From Pelagibacteraceae bacterium (GTDB lineage: Bacteria; Pseudomonadota; Alphaproteobacteria; HIMB59; GCA-002718135): a DNA stretch of 64,000 nucleotides. The notes beneath the pieces are model-generated. The model saw only the letters and a program-made list of their open reading frames with translations. It did no database searches and was not told where the DNA came from. Where the stretch lies: the NCBI GenBank assembly GCA_002718135.1, contig PBDN01000003.1, positions 20,304 to 84,303 on the forward strand, given 5' to 3'. Every line of letters begins with the position of its first letter. Position 1 is the stretch's first letter. Shown in pieces: positions 55,547 to 64,000 of the stretch. A program made the translations under genes and the position numbers.

Positions 55547-57463
55547 ATGACCAAATATTTAAAATCCTTGCTTAATAAAAACTTATTATTTTTGATTTCT
55601 ATTGATTTGATTATCGTTATTGTATCATTATACATAAGTACACTTTTTCGTTTTGATTTCAGTATACCACTTGAAGTAAGTAAGCTTATTACACTTAAGA
55701 ACTTTACCGTCCTAATAATTGTAAAGATATTCTTTTTTAGATTGTTTGCTCTATATAGGGGAATGTGGAGATATACTAGTATTTGGGATATGTTTAATAT
55801 TATTAAGGCTAATTCATTTTCTACACTTATTTTGTTTTTTCTGGTTTTTCAATTTTATGGTTTCAAGGATATATCTAGATCTCTACTTATCATTGATTTT
55901 ATAATATGTACCGGACTAGTGTGTATTTCTCGATTAGGTGTAAGGATGTTTTTTTCACATATTAAATTCTTATTTAAAACAGATATTAGTAGAAATCTCA
56001 AAAAGAGGATAATTCTTATTGGCGCCGGAGATACAGGACAAACTATCATACGCCAAACTTTACAAAAATCAGATAGTACAGTAGGAATAATTGGGATTTT
56101 AGATGACGATATTAAAAAAATAGGTCGAAGATTACATGGTATTCCAGTTTTGGGTACTACTAGTGATTTAACAGTTTTAGAAATTGATTTTGATGAAATT
56201 TACATATGTGCACCTTCTGCATCTAGAAAACAAATGATAGCTATTGTAGATGAATGTAAAAAGTCAAAAAAACCTTTTAAGACACTTCCTTCGATGTCAG
56301 AACTTATGGAAGGTAAGATCTCTATATCTCAATTTAGAGAAGTTTCAATAGTGGATTTGTTGGGAAGAGAAGAAGTGGAATTAGACAAGAATGCAATCAG
56401 CAAATTTATTAAGGGTAAGAGGGTTTTAGTGACTGGAGCAGGAGGGAGCATTGGATCTGAATTGGTAAGACAATGTGTTAAATATGAACCCTCTGTGCTC
56501 GTTATGATGGATATTAGTGAGTTAAACCTATTTGAAATTGACAGGGAAATCATTACTAATAATCAAATTAATATTTTATTTAAACCAGTCCTTTCAGATA
56601 TTCGAGACCGCTCTGTCGTTGAACAAGTTTTTAAGGAGTTTAAACCTCAGGTTGTATTTCATGCAGCTGCATACAAGCATGTTCCAATGCAGGAGTATTT
56701 TCCATGGGAAGCAGTAAAAACAAATGTGTTTGGAACTTCTAATATAGCTGAAATTTCTGTCAGTTATAATGTTGAAAAATTTGTTCTAGTTAGTACTGAT
56801 AAAGCTGTTAAACCCGTAAATGTCATGGGAGCTACAAAACGTCTAGCAGAAATGATAACTCAAAATTATAATAGGATCCAAAATAAAACAGAATTTATGG
56901 CTGTGAGGTTTGGAAATGTGTTAGGTAGCTCAGGTAGCGTTATCCCAATTTTTCAAGATCAAATAAAAAAAGGTGGCCCTGTTACTGTTACGGATCCTGA
57001 TATGGAAAGATATTTTATGTCTATCCCTGAAGCAAGCCAATTAATACTACAAGCTGGTTCCCTAGGAATTGGAGGTGAGGTTTTTATTCTGGATATGGGC
57101 GACCCTATCAAAATTATTGATATTGCTAATGAACTAATTCGTCTTTCAGGATATGAGCCTGAATTAGATATTTCTATTGAATTTACGGGGACTAGGCCTG
57201 GAGAGAAAAAGATTGAAGAGCTTTCTCTTCCGACTGAGCAGTTAGATAAAACAAAACATGATAAAATTTTTGTATTAAACGATCCTGCTATATCAGATAA
57301 AACATTATCTGATATAGCTATAGGTATATCAGACTTAAAAAATGGTTTATCTCAAAGAACTGCAAACCAAGTAAGAACAATTTTATCATCAATTTTGCCT
57401 GAGTATAAACCTGACCTTAATTCCAAAGAACCAATATACCTAAGGTTGAAAGCGGAAGCGTAG
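55547..57463 (+). CDS. UDP-GlcNAc 4,6-dehydratase (WbpM/PglF/CapD type)
   Basis: This 638-residue protein has four N-terminal transmembrane helices (to about residue 135). A first nucleotide-binding domain follows (IGAGDTGQTII near residue 160) and then the catalytic SDR domain (VTGAGGSIGSELVRQ near residue 295). The active-site region LVSTDKAVKPVNVMGATKR has Met in place of the usual Tyr, the SMK triad typical of WbpM-class enzymes. It makes UDP-4-keto-6-deoxy-GlcNAc at the membrane. It would feed the DegT aminotransferase two genes upstream and the PglC-like transferase. Confidence 0.94.
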   Translation: MTKYLKSLLNKNLLFLISIDLIIVIVSLYISTLFRFDFSIPLEVSKLITLKNFTVLIIVKIFFFRLFALYRGMWRYTSIWDMFNIIKANSFSTLILFFLVFQFYGFKDISRSLLIIDFIICTGLVCISRLGVRMFFSHIKFLFKTDISRNLKKRIILIGAGDTGQTIIRQTLQKSDSTVGIIGILDDDIKKIGRRLHGIPVLGTTSDLTVLEIDFDEIYICAPSASRKQMIAIVDECKKSKKPFKTLPSMSELMEGKISISQFREVSIVDLLGREEVELDKNAISKFIKGKRVLVTGAGGSIGSELVRQCVKYEPSVLVMMDISELNLFEIDREIITNNQINILFKPVLSDIRDRSVVEQVFKEFKPQVVFHAAAYKHVPMQEYFPWEAVKTNVFGTSNIAEISVSYNVEKFVLVSTDKAVKPVNVMGATKRLAEMITQNYNRIQNKTEFMAVRFGNVLGSSGSVIPIFQDQIKKGGPVTVTDPDMERYFMSIPEASQLILQAGSLGIGGEVFILDMGDPIKIIDIANELIRLSGYEPELDISIEFTGTRPGEKKIEELSLPTEQLDKTKHDKIFVLNDPAISDKTLSDIAIGISDLKNGLSQRTANQVRTILSSILPEYKPDLNSKEPIYLRLKAEA

Positions 57464-57478
57464 ATTTGTATCAGTCGA

Positions 57479-58147
57479 TTAAGCAAAGAATTTATTTTTA
57501 AGCATTGTCCAGATAATACTCCATCCATCATAGATTTTTATTTTTTTTCCATCTTCTAACGATCTTCTGTTATAATTTATTTGTACTTCCCTGATTCTGG
57601 TGTTTTTTTTAGCTAGCTTTGCCAGGGTTTCAACTTCGATACTAAATCTGTTACTTTTTAGTTTTAGCGATTTAAATAGGTTTAGATTTAAAATCCTTAC
57701 ACATGAAAGCACATCAGAAAAATTTGAATTATATAAAATATTAAAAAAACTATTTATAAAAAAGTTCCCTAAACTATTTAAGTTATAATGTAATTCACTT
57801 TTCTTCCATCTGGTACCAATAAGAACATCCGAGCCAGATTTTTCAAAAGTAGCAATCAGGTTTGGCACGTCATCTATATCTACCTCAAGGTCTCCATCCA
57901 TTAAAATAATATTTTGGTTTGACGCAACATTAGCACCCAGCCTTACTGACATGCCTTTACCTAAATTAGAATCATTGCTTATGATTATATATTTTCTATT
58001 ATTTGACAGCAAATCTTGTGTTCCATCATCACTACCATCGTCAATTATTATTACTTCTATATTTTCATTTAGCTTTTCAAGTTTCCTAAGTAGTTCAGGA
58101 AGTGTTCTTACCTCGTTGTATATTGGAATTATGAGAGAGTAAGTCAT
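57479..58147 (-). CDS. GT2 family glycosyltransferase, DPM1-like
   Basis: This 222-residue minus-strand protein has a GT-A core with LIIPIYNEVRTLPELL, VIIIDDGSDDGTQ near residue 35, DSNLGKGMSVRLGA, and the metal site MDGDLEVD near residue 80. It lacks transmembrane helices at its C-terminus, as in soluble dolichol-phosphate-mannose synthases. A polyprenyl-phosphate sugar synthase would supply a GT-C enzyme such as the one proposed at 13740-14855. It converges with the WbpM-like gene, 15 bases apart. Confidence 0.88.
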   Translation of the reverse strand: MTYSLIIPIYNEVRTLPELLRKLEKLNENIEVIIIDDGSDDGTQDLLSNNRKYIIISNDSNLGKGMSVRLGANVASNQNIILMDGDLEVDIDDVPNLIATFEKSGSDVLIGTRWKKSELHYNLNSLGNFFINSFFNILYNSNFSDVLSCVRILNLNLFKSLKLKSNRFSIEVETLAKLAKKNTRIREVQINYNRRSLEDGKKIKIYDGWSIIWTMLKNKFFA

Positions 58148-58199
58148 TGATAAATGGTTTTATATTTTGAAAATAATCAAAATATTAATGTATGTTTAT

Positions 58200-59507
58200 T
58201 TATCCTTGGCCAAGTCTTTTAATATGGCTTCCATCTTTATCATGGAATACATTTCTAGTGTCGATAATCAAATGACAGTGGTTATAAATTAATTCATAAT
58301 CAACGTTAGAATGATCAGTTATGATAACACATGCATCGTAGCTATTTAGTTTAATATTGTTCAAACCGGTTATGCCTCGCATTGATAAATCATCGTAATC
58401 AAGTTTAGGAACATATTTATCATGATAATCTACTTTAGCTCCTGCATTTATTAACAATTGAATTATATCGATAGCAGGAGATTCACGAACATCATTTATA
58501 TCTCTTTTATAGGCAACACCAAAAATGATAATTTTACTACCATTTAAAGATTGTTCATTATTATTGAGATTAATGGATATTAGGTTCAAAACATGATTAG
58601 GCATATTAGTGTTGATTTCACCAGCTAGTTGAATGAATCTTGCTTCATAATCTAGTGTTTTTAATTTCCATGATAAATAATGAGGATCAATAGGGATACA
58701 ATGACCGCCAAGACCTGGCCCTGGAGTAAATTTCATGAAACCAAAAGGTTTTGTCGCAGCTGCATCAATTACTTCCCATGCGTTGACCCCTAGCTTTTCA
58801 CACATAATTGCAATTTCATTTGCTAGTCCGATATTAATGGCTCTGAATGTATTTTCTAGTAGCTTAACCATTTCTGCCGTTTCGGTTGAGCTGACCATTA
58901 CAACTTTATTCACAATAGTTTTATAAAGATTACGGCCAATTTTTGCACAATCTTTTGTGACACCACCTATTACTTTGGGAGTATTTCTAGTATTAAAATC
59001 CTTATTTCCCGGGTCAATTCTTTCAGGACTGAAGCACAAAAATATATTTTTTCCTATACTAAAACCACTTGAATTTAGATAAGGTAAAATCAATTCTTTG
59101 GTACTTCCAGGATATGTAGTGCTTTCTAGGACGATTAACATATCTTCATGTATGAATGATTTTATTTTTTCCATGACTGAAATAATATATGATATATCTG
59201 GATCCTTTTGTTTATTCAAAGGGGTAGGAACACATATAGAAATGGAATCCATTTCTTTAACTAAAGAAAAATCACTTGTTGCACTAAATTTATTATTTTC
59301 AACAGATTTCTTTAAGATATTATCATCAATATCTTTAATGTAGTTCTTTCCAGAATTTATTAACCTATTTTTACTCTCATCAACATCAATACCCACAACA
59401 TTATACCCTGTTTGTACGAACTCAATAGCAAGTGGAAGTCCTACATATCCAAGACCTATTACTCCAATTTTTGCAGTTTTATCTTTTAACTTCTTTTTTA
59501 ATTTCAT
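58200..59507 (-). CDS. wbpA: UDP-N-acetylglucosamine 6-dehydrogenase (WbpA-like)
   Basis: This 435-residue UDP-sugar dehydrogenase has the NAD motif GVIGLGYVGLP near residue 15, STTYPGST near residue 130, the catalytic Cys270 in GLGGHCIPIDPHYL, and YKRDINDVRESPA. These forms, especially the HCIPIDPHYL loop, fit the WbpA/WecC branch better than UDP-glucose dehydrogenase. It oxidises C6 of UDP-GlcNAc twice to give UDP-GlcNAcA. It is on the minus strand with the DPM1-like gene. It could in principle also provide UDP-glucuronate to the UDP-xylose synthase, but its motifs argue against that. Confidence 0.9.
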   Translation of the reverse strand: MKLKKKLKDKTAKIGVIGLGYVGLPLAIEFVQTGYNVVGIDVDESKNRLINSGKNYIKDIDDNILKKSVENNKFSATSDFSLVKEMDSISICVPTPLNKQKDPDISYIISVMEKIKSFIHEDMLIVLESTTYPGSTKELILPYLNSSGFSIGKNIFLCFSPERIDPGNKDFNTRNTPKVIGGVTKDCAKIGRNLYKTIVNKVVMVSSTETAEMVKLLENTFRAINIGLANEIAIMCEKLGVNAWEVIDAAATKPFGFMKFTPGPGLGGHCIPIDPHYLSWKLKTLDYEARFIQLAGEINTNMPNHVLNLISINLNNNEQSLNGSKIIIFGVAYKRDINDVRESPAIDIIQLLINAGAKVDYHDKYVPKLDYDDLSMRGITGLNNIKLNSYDACVIITDHSNVDYELIYNHCHLIIDTRNVFHDKDGSHIKRLGQG

Positions 59508-59608
59508 ATCTATCCAATAAATTTATTATTACTATTTTAAAGGCCTGAAACTTATTCGAAATTTCTTACTTTAACATAAGTAAATTTCAAATAGGAATAA
59601 AATCAATA

Positions 59609-59797
59609 ATGTTTAATAATCTAGATAAAAGAATAAGATATACAGTGGGTATAATATTTATAATGGGATCCTTGTTCGGCGGATTAATTGGATATGATTT
59701 AAAAAAAATAGGGCAGCAGTATAACCACATATGGGCTCTATCAATAGTTGCGCTATATGCTGGATTTGACTGGATATCTAAAGCAATGAGGGATTGA
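59609..59797 (+). CDS. Small two-helix membrane protein, unknown function
   Basis: This 62-residue protein has two hydrophobic helices (about 11-28 with a glycine-rich face, GSLFGGLIG, and 41-54) and charged ends. It starts at ATG and stops 1 base before the next gene, so they are almost certainly co-transcribed. The size and glycine-rich first helix recall AtpZ-type proteins, but no ATP synthase gene is near and I do not assign that name. The opposite-strand frame over the same DNA looks like a shadow. Confidence 0.6.
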   Translation: MFNNLDKRIRYTVGIIFIMGSLFGGLIGYDLKKIGQQYNHIWALSIVALYAGFDWISKAMRD

Positions 59798-59798
59798 A

Positions 59799-61181
59799 TT
59801 GAAGTTAAAATCAATAAATCCAAAGAATAACAAAATAATTGACTCCTGGGATACCCATACCCTAGATGATGTTACGAATACATTGATGCGGGCTAATGAA
59901 GCTTATTTTGACTGGATGAATACCGATTTTTCTTTCAGGATAAATTGTCTTGAGGAGATGTCAGGTCTTTTAAGAGAAAGGTCAAAAGAATATGGTACTC
60001 TTATGGCTAATGAAATGGGTAAGCCACTAGCGCAAGGATTAGCAGAAATTGAAAAATGTGCTTGGTTATGTCAATACTATAAAGAAAATGCCGAAAACTT
60101 TCTTAAGCCTAAAAGTATTGATACTGAATACTACAGAAGTTTAGTCACTTTCCAACCTTTAGGCTTAATACTTGGCATAATGCCTTGGAATTTTCCTTTT
60201 TGGCAAGTTTTTAGGTTTGCAATTCCATCATTAACAGTAGGTAATGGAGTAGTTTTAAAACACTCCTCAAATGTTCAGGGATGTGCTATTGCAATAGAAA
60301 AATGTTTTACAGATGCCGGTTATTATGAAAATATATTTAGTAATCTACGCATACCTGGATCTAAAGTGGCCTCTGTGATTGAAAATAATAATATTGCTGC
60401 CATTGCTCTAACAGGGAGCACTCCTGCTGGGAAAGCTGTAGCTAAAAAAGCAGGTGAGTGTTTAAAAAAGACGGTGCTGGAACTTGGTGGAAGTGATCCT
60501 TACGTTATTTTTGATGATGCCGATATTGAAAATGCAGTAGATGCATGTATTGCTGGCAGAATTTTAAACACAGGTCAAAGTTGCATAGCGGCTAAGCGGT
60601 TAATTGTAACTAAAATTAATGAAAAGGAATTCACTGAAAAATTAAAAAGTAAATTATCTTTAAAAATAATGGGAGACCCGCTAGATGATGTTGATATTGG
60701 CCCTATGGTATCAATAGCAGCTAGAGATGAGGTTCATGAACAAGTTCAAAGGTCAGTATCTGCAGGAGCAAAGTTAAATTTAGGAGGGTCAATACCTGAT
60801 ATTGAGGGGGCATTTTACCCAGTAACCATTCTCTCTGGTGTGACTCCAGGGATGGCTGCTTTTGATGAAGAAATATTTGGACCTGTTTTTACAATCATTG
60901 CTGCTGATAATAATGAAAATGCTATCGATTTAGCAAATCAATCTGAATTTGGGCTTGGTTCTGCCATTTTTACGAGTGATATTGAAAAAGGTGAGAAAAT
61001 AGCAAAGGAAAAATTACAATCCGGAGCTTGTTTTGTGAATGACTTTGTGAAATCTGACCCAAGATTACCTTTCGGAGGCATAAAAATGTCTGGATATGGT
61101 AGAGAACTCTCTGACTTTGGCATGATGGAGTTTGTTAATATAAAAACTATTGTTGTAAAATCACCTTCCGAAGAATCGTGA
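59799..61181 (+). CDS. gabD: Succinate-semialdehyde-type aldehyde dehydrogenase
   Basis: This 460-residue aldehyde dehydrogenase has MPWNFPFWQVFRFAIP (about 129-144), LTGSTPAGKAV for cofactor binding, ELGGSDPYVIF with the general base Glu, and the nucleophile Cys262 in GQSCIAAKR. It ends with EIFGPVFT and LPFGGIKMSGYGREL. The absence of the long N-terminal extension and the motif spelling fit NADP-dependent succinate-semialdehyde dehydrogenases. It starts at TTG 59799. It would feed succinate to the TCA cycle, but other aldehydes are possible. Confidence 0.88.
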   Translation: MKLKSINPKNNKIIDSWDTHTLDDVTNTLMRANEAYFDWMNTDFSFRINCLEEMSGLLRERSKEYGTLMANEMGKPLAQGLAEIEKCAWLCQYYKENAENFLKPKSIDTEYYRSLVTFQPLGLILGIMPWNFPFWQVFRFAIPSLTVGNGVVLKHSSNVQGCAIAIEKCFTDAGYYENIFSNLRIPGSKVASVIENNNIAAIALTGSTPAGKAVAKKAGECLKKTVLELGGSDPYVIFDDADIENAVDACIAGRILNTGQSCIAAKRLIVTKINEKEFTEKLKSKLSLKIMGDPLDDVDIGPMVSIAARDEVHEQVQRSVSAGAKLNLGGSIPDIEGAFYPVTILSGVTPGMAAFDEEIFGPVFTIIAADNNENAIDLANQSEFGLGSAIFTSDIEKGEKIAKEKLQSGACFVNDFVKSDPRLPFGGIKMSGYGRELSDFGMMEFVNIKTIVVKSPSEES

Positions 61182-61183
61182 CA

Positions 61184-61678
61184 ATGTGTAGGAAAATAAG
61201 TTTAATTGTATTTTGTGTTCTTTTATTAAATGGACAAGAAAATCGAATTTTTTGGGATGGCCGCGAATGGAATAAAATTAGAAAAAATGCAAACTATGAT
61301 AATTCTATAGAACACAAAATAAAGAGCACTTACATAAACGGTGTATTAGATGGTAGATTATATGGATATTTAAGAACTTGGTCGAAGAATGCAACATTAG
61401 CGAATGAAGTATTCGGAGAAAGCGTAGACTATTTATCAGTTCGAGAAATTATAAATAATCTTAATTATTTTTATGAGGATCCATTAAACAGTTACATCCC
61501 AATACCCACAGCTATTATCATAGCAAACCTATATGGTCAAAGAGTCCCTATAGATATCATTGAAAAATATACTCAAGACTCTAGAGATTGGGTTAATACT
61601 TTGGTTTTAGAGCTTGATACGTTAGACTACAGTAGGTTAATAGAGGAAAAATACCTTAAAAATAACAAAACTGATTAA
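61184..61678 (+). CDS. Small exported protein, unknown function
   Basis: This roughly 164-residue protein begins with a signal peptide (CRKISLIVFCVLLLNGQ, cleaved near NGQ). The mature part is mixed and soluble, with DGREWNKI, then TYINGVLDGRLYGYL, a pattern loosely like the helical Tai4/Rap1a-type immunity fold, but I do not call it that. It may start at GTG 61178 (overlapping the dehydrogenase stop) or ATG 61184; the ATG has better spacing from GAAG. It ends convergently with the next gene, overlapping it by 4 bases. Confidence 0.7.
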   Translation: MCRKISLIVFCVLLLNGQENRIFWDGREWNKIRKNANYDNSIEHKIKSTYINGVLDGRLYGYLRTWSKNATLANEVFGESVDYLSVREIINNLNYFYEDPLNSYIPIPTAIIIANLYGQRVPIDIIEKYTQDSRDWVNTLVLELDTLDYSRLIEEKYLKNNKTD

Positions 61679-62079
61679 TCTATTCTTAAAAATCCTGTTT
61701 TAGAATGCCAGGTAAATATTCTTGATTCTCCTAAGAACTTAATTTTTGAGATATAAAACTCATATATACTTGGATTTCTGATATCCACTATTGGGAAGGA
61801 CATACTTCTTGTAGTTGAAAAACCTGTTTGGAGTGGTGGCTCATAGCCATAAACCAGGACGAGCCTTTTTTCACTAATTAATTCTTTGTCACTATTAAGT
61901 TCAGCAACAAAGCCTTCAATGTAGTCTAGTGGTTTATCTATTAAATTCGTCACCTGAATATTAACTAATGCTATCGAATCATTAACAATTCTAGTTTTTA
62001 AATCTATTTCAAAAGGTATTTCTACTTGACAAAGTGTAATTGCTGTGAGCGTAATAATAAATATGATTATTTTTCTCAT
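61675..62079 (-). CDS. Small exported beta-rich protein, unknown function
   Basis: This 134-residue minus-strand protein has a signal peptide (MRKIIIFIITLTAITLC, cleaved near CQV). The mature region alternates hydrophobic and polar residues as a beta-sandwich: VNDSIALVNIQVTNLIDKPL, then KRLVLVYGYEPPL and FPIVDI. It resembles small FxLYD- or DUF-type extracellular domains in shape only. Cys17 at the end of the signal could be a lipobox-like residue, but the motif is not convincing. It is divergent from the propeller gene. Confidence 0.65.
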   Translation of the reverse strand: MRKIIIFIITLTAITLCQVEIPFEIDLKTRIVNDSIALVNIQVTNLIDKPLDYIEGFVAELNSDKELISEKRLVLVYGYEPPLQTGFSTTRSMSFPIVDIRNPSIYEFYISKIKFLGESRIFTWHSKTGFLRID

Positions 62080-62114
62080 AGTAAATAGTGAAATAAATTA
62101 ATAAAAAAATCATT

Positions 62115-64000
62115 CTGAAAAAAATAAAGACCATAAAATTATTCTTGATTCTTATTTTGATATCAATCTCAAATGGACAAGTGAAGATTGGTGATTGGGA
62201 GGCATTAACTTGTCCATTGGAAATTCGAGATCTAGTTCAATTAGGCGATACAACTTATTGCGCGACTGGTGGGGGCTTATTATTGTATCATAATTCAACT
62301 TTTGAAGTATTAACAACTGTAAATGAACTATATGGTATTGACCTCCTATCAATCTCTAAGGATAGTTACAATAATATTTGGATTGGTGGAAAATCTCCCA
62401 TTGGTTTCATACAGATATATAATAACAAAAAAAATAGTGTTGGTGTATTTGATTATGGTTTAACAGAAATATCAAAATTTCATATTGCAGATAGTATTGC
62501 TCTAGCATCTTTTGTTGATGGTCAAGATTTAGGTTTAATCAAATGGATTTATTCTGATCATAAATGGTCTTACAGAGATATTTTCAGGAATTTTCCTTTT
62601 CTAATCGAGTCAATAAATGGCATAGAAATTTTAAATCAGCATATCTTTTTGGGCACAGATAATGGTCTGTTAGTAGGTCACCTTGGAGAAAATCTAAAAG
62701 ATCCAAATAATTGGGAATTAGTTTCAAATGATTATAGTAGTTCTATTGATGCTATGCGAAGAACTGAAAATGGATTCACTTTTATTTCAAATCAGAATAT
62801 AATTAGTGTCAATCATTATAATGATACTTTCCAATATGAACAATTAGAGGTCCAGGTTCCTGCGGAGTTTTCAGATTTCCTGATTGATGAGGAAGATTTT
62901 ATTTGGGGTGTACACAATAAAAAAATATATAGCCAGAAAAATAATTTTAATCCCATATCTACAGGTAAAATTCTATATGATATTGCGTTAGATAGCCAAG
63001 GGAATCTTATAGTTGGATCCGATTTGGGTTTAATTGAAATAAATAGAAATAGTTATGAAAAAATAGTCCAGATTCCAAATTCTCCAGCCACAGGAAAATT
63101 CTCAGCTATAAAAGTACTTCAAGATGGAAGGCTTGTTGGTGCTAGCTCTAAGGGGTTGAGTATTAAAGATTTTTATGGTTGGAGAAATATTTTAGAAATC
63201 AAAAATGAAAATACTAGTGTTATCAATTATAATTATGATTATAATACTTTTATATCTGATACTATACCATATGATTTTGGAGATGCTGTTGCTGATATAG
63301 AAGAGGGCCCTGATGGATTAATTTACTGCGCTATAGAAGGAACTTTCCCAATCCTGAATAATCCTGCAAGGATTGGCGGAGGAATTATTATCATAGATAT
63401 CGATAATCCAGAGAATATTACAGTAATAGATACAAGTATTTTGAGCTACTATACCTCAGGTACATCTGATAACCCTTATATGGTTGTAAAAGATATTGAG
63501 TTTGACTTTGGCGGAAATTTATGGGTAGCGAATAGCTATGTTACCAATAAAAACCTTCCTATTCATGTGCGAAATAGAAATAATGAGTGGAAATCATACG
63601 GGTCCTCAGAGACTTCTGTTAAAATTAGCCAGTCTCCAATATCAATAGTGTTTGATACTTGGTCAAGAGTTTGGGTCAGTGCTTTTAAAGCACAAGAGGC
63701 GAACATCGGTATATATCCTGATGGGGGTATATTTATGCTTGATTATGAAAATTCTCCTATTCAACCATCCATATTTAATTGGAAGAGTATCATATCTAAT
63801 ACAACTGTATGGTCTTTGGGGATGGGATTTAATAATAGGATTTATTTTCTAACCCCTACAGGGTTGAATTATTATGATATAGATGCAGGACCTGATCCAA
63901 TAATAAGAGAGAATTTATATTCATACTTTCCTAATATTTCTTTTGGTGGCGGATCAGAAATCAAAGTAGATCCTTTGGGAAATATTTGGACCATATCTCC
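62115..64000 (+). CDS. PorZ-like beta-propeller protein (partial)
   Basis: An open frame of over 620 codons runs off the right edge. It begins with a signal-like KKIKTIKLFLILILISISNGQ-type region (positive, then hydrophobic) and continues IGDWEALTCPLEIRDLVQL. Propeller repeats follow with NIWIGG, FLGTDNGLL, NLIVGSDLGLIEI and NLWVANSYV. PorZ, part of the T9SS attachment complex, starts this way and has two propeller domains. No ATG, GTG or early TTG fits; CTG at 62115 gives the complete signal peptide, while TTG 62145 would remove its basic end. A sensor-type two-component propeller protein is the alternative. Confidence 0.7.
   Translation, partial: MKKIKTIKLFLILILISISNGQVKIGDWEALTCPLEIRDLVQLGDTTYCATGGGLLLYHNSTFEVLTTVNELYGIDLLSISKDSYNNIWIGGKSPIGFIQIYNNKKNSVGVFDYGLTEISKFHIADSIALASFVDGQDLGLIKWIYSDHKWSYRDIFRNFPFLIESINGIEILNQHIFLGTDNGLLVGHLGENLKDPNNWELVSNDYSSSIDAMRRTENGFTFISNQNIISVNHYNDTFQYEQLEVQVPAEFSDFLIDEEDFIWGVHNKKIYSQKNNFNPISTGKILYDIALDSQGNLIVGSDLGLIEINRNSYEKIVQIPNSPATGKFSAIKVLQDGRLVGASSKGLSIKDFYGWRNILEIKNENTSVINYNYDYNTFISDTIPYDFGDAVADIEEGPDGLIYCAIEGTFPILNNPARIGGGIIIIDIDNPENITVIDTSILSYYTSGTSDNPYMVVKDIEFDFGGNLWVANSYVTNKNLPIHVRNRNNEWKSYGSSETSVKISQSPISIVFDTWSRVWVSAFKAQEANIGIYPDGGIFMLDYENSPIQPSIFNWKSIISNTTVWSLGMGFNNRIYFLTPTGLNYYDIDAGPDPIIRENLYSYFPNISFGGGSEIKVDPLGNIWTIS

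Noticed and set aside
59587..59823. A 78-residue minus-strand frame over the small membrane gene.
   Set aside because: It covers the plus-strand frame that is tightly spaced with the aldehyde dehydrogenase gene; the plus frame has better gene-like features.
62152..62352. A minus-strand frame near the right end.
   Set aside because: It lies antisense to the long propeller frame, which has clear repeated motifs.
1..64000. Mobile elements, CRISPR arrays, toxin-antitoxin or phage-defence systems.
   Set aside because: No transposase, integrase, terminal inverted repeats, repeat-spacer pattern or defence-type domains were seen in any frame.

Overview
The window is AT-rich, gene-dense, gap-free-looking chromosomal DNA from a free-living Gram-negative bacterium. 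A type IX-secretion-type C25 protease with a C-terminal sorting domain, a PorZ-like propeller protein, a TonB-dependent receptor with a carboxypeptidase-regulatory N-domain, and many TTG starts all suggest the Fibrobacterota-Chlorobiota-Bacteroidota superphylum. My best guess is a marine Candidatus Marinimicrobia (SAR406)-type genome; this is inference from gene style, not a measured placement. No insertion sequence, integrase, phage gene, CRISPR array or rRNA is visible.

Region 1 (1-13670) is housekeeping. A partial ribosome-rescue hydrolase (ArfB-like), Maf and a PorU-like sortase lie on the minus strand. Divergently on the plus strand run aconitase, SerA, a coiled-coil protein, an M23 peptidase, MiaB, LapA, LapB and a SPOR protein. 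A UCA-anticodon tRNA (selenocysteine tRNA, selC) ends the region.

Region 2 (13740-18740) holds an unknown polytopic membrane protein and a minus-strand run encoding UDP-glucuronate decarboxylase, a UDP-sugar 4-epimerase, a GT75/UDP-arabinopyranose-mutase-like protein and a GT2 glycosyltransferase. In order these enzymes could convert UDP-glucuronate to UDP-xylose, UDP-arabinopyranose and UDP-arabinofuranose, a route best known from plants.

Region 3 (18741-59507) is a large surface-polysaccharide locus. It has an eight-SLBB Wza-type exporter, a Wzz-type protein with an N-terminal DNA-binding-like HTH, a TonB-dependent receptor closed by a strong terminator, and a carbamoylation module (SxtI-like, SxtJ-like, DUF5989). 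It continues with a PglK/MsbA-like ABC transporter, an O-antigen polymerase/ligase, several GT2 and GT4 glycosyltransferases, three class-B asparagine-synthetase-like amidotransferases, a HAD-NUDIX fusion, an AAC(3)-like acetyltransferase, a FabH-like ketosynthase, a methyltransferase, an alpha/alpha-toroid protein, a WecB-type epimerase, a Wzi-like barrel, a DegT aminotransferase, a PglC-type initiating transferase, a WbpM/PglF-type dehydratase and a WbpA-like nucleotide-sugar dehydrogenase. Together they suggest an acidic, amidated, carbamoylated and N-acylated glycan.

Region 4 (59508-64000) returns to general genes: a tiny membrane protein, a succinate-semialdehyde-type dehydrogenase, two small exported proteins of unknown function, and the start of a PorZ-like propeller protein that runs off the end of the window.
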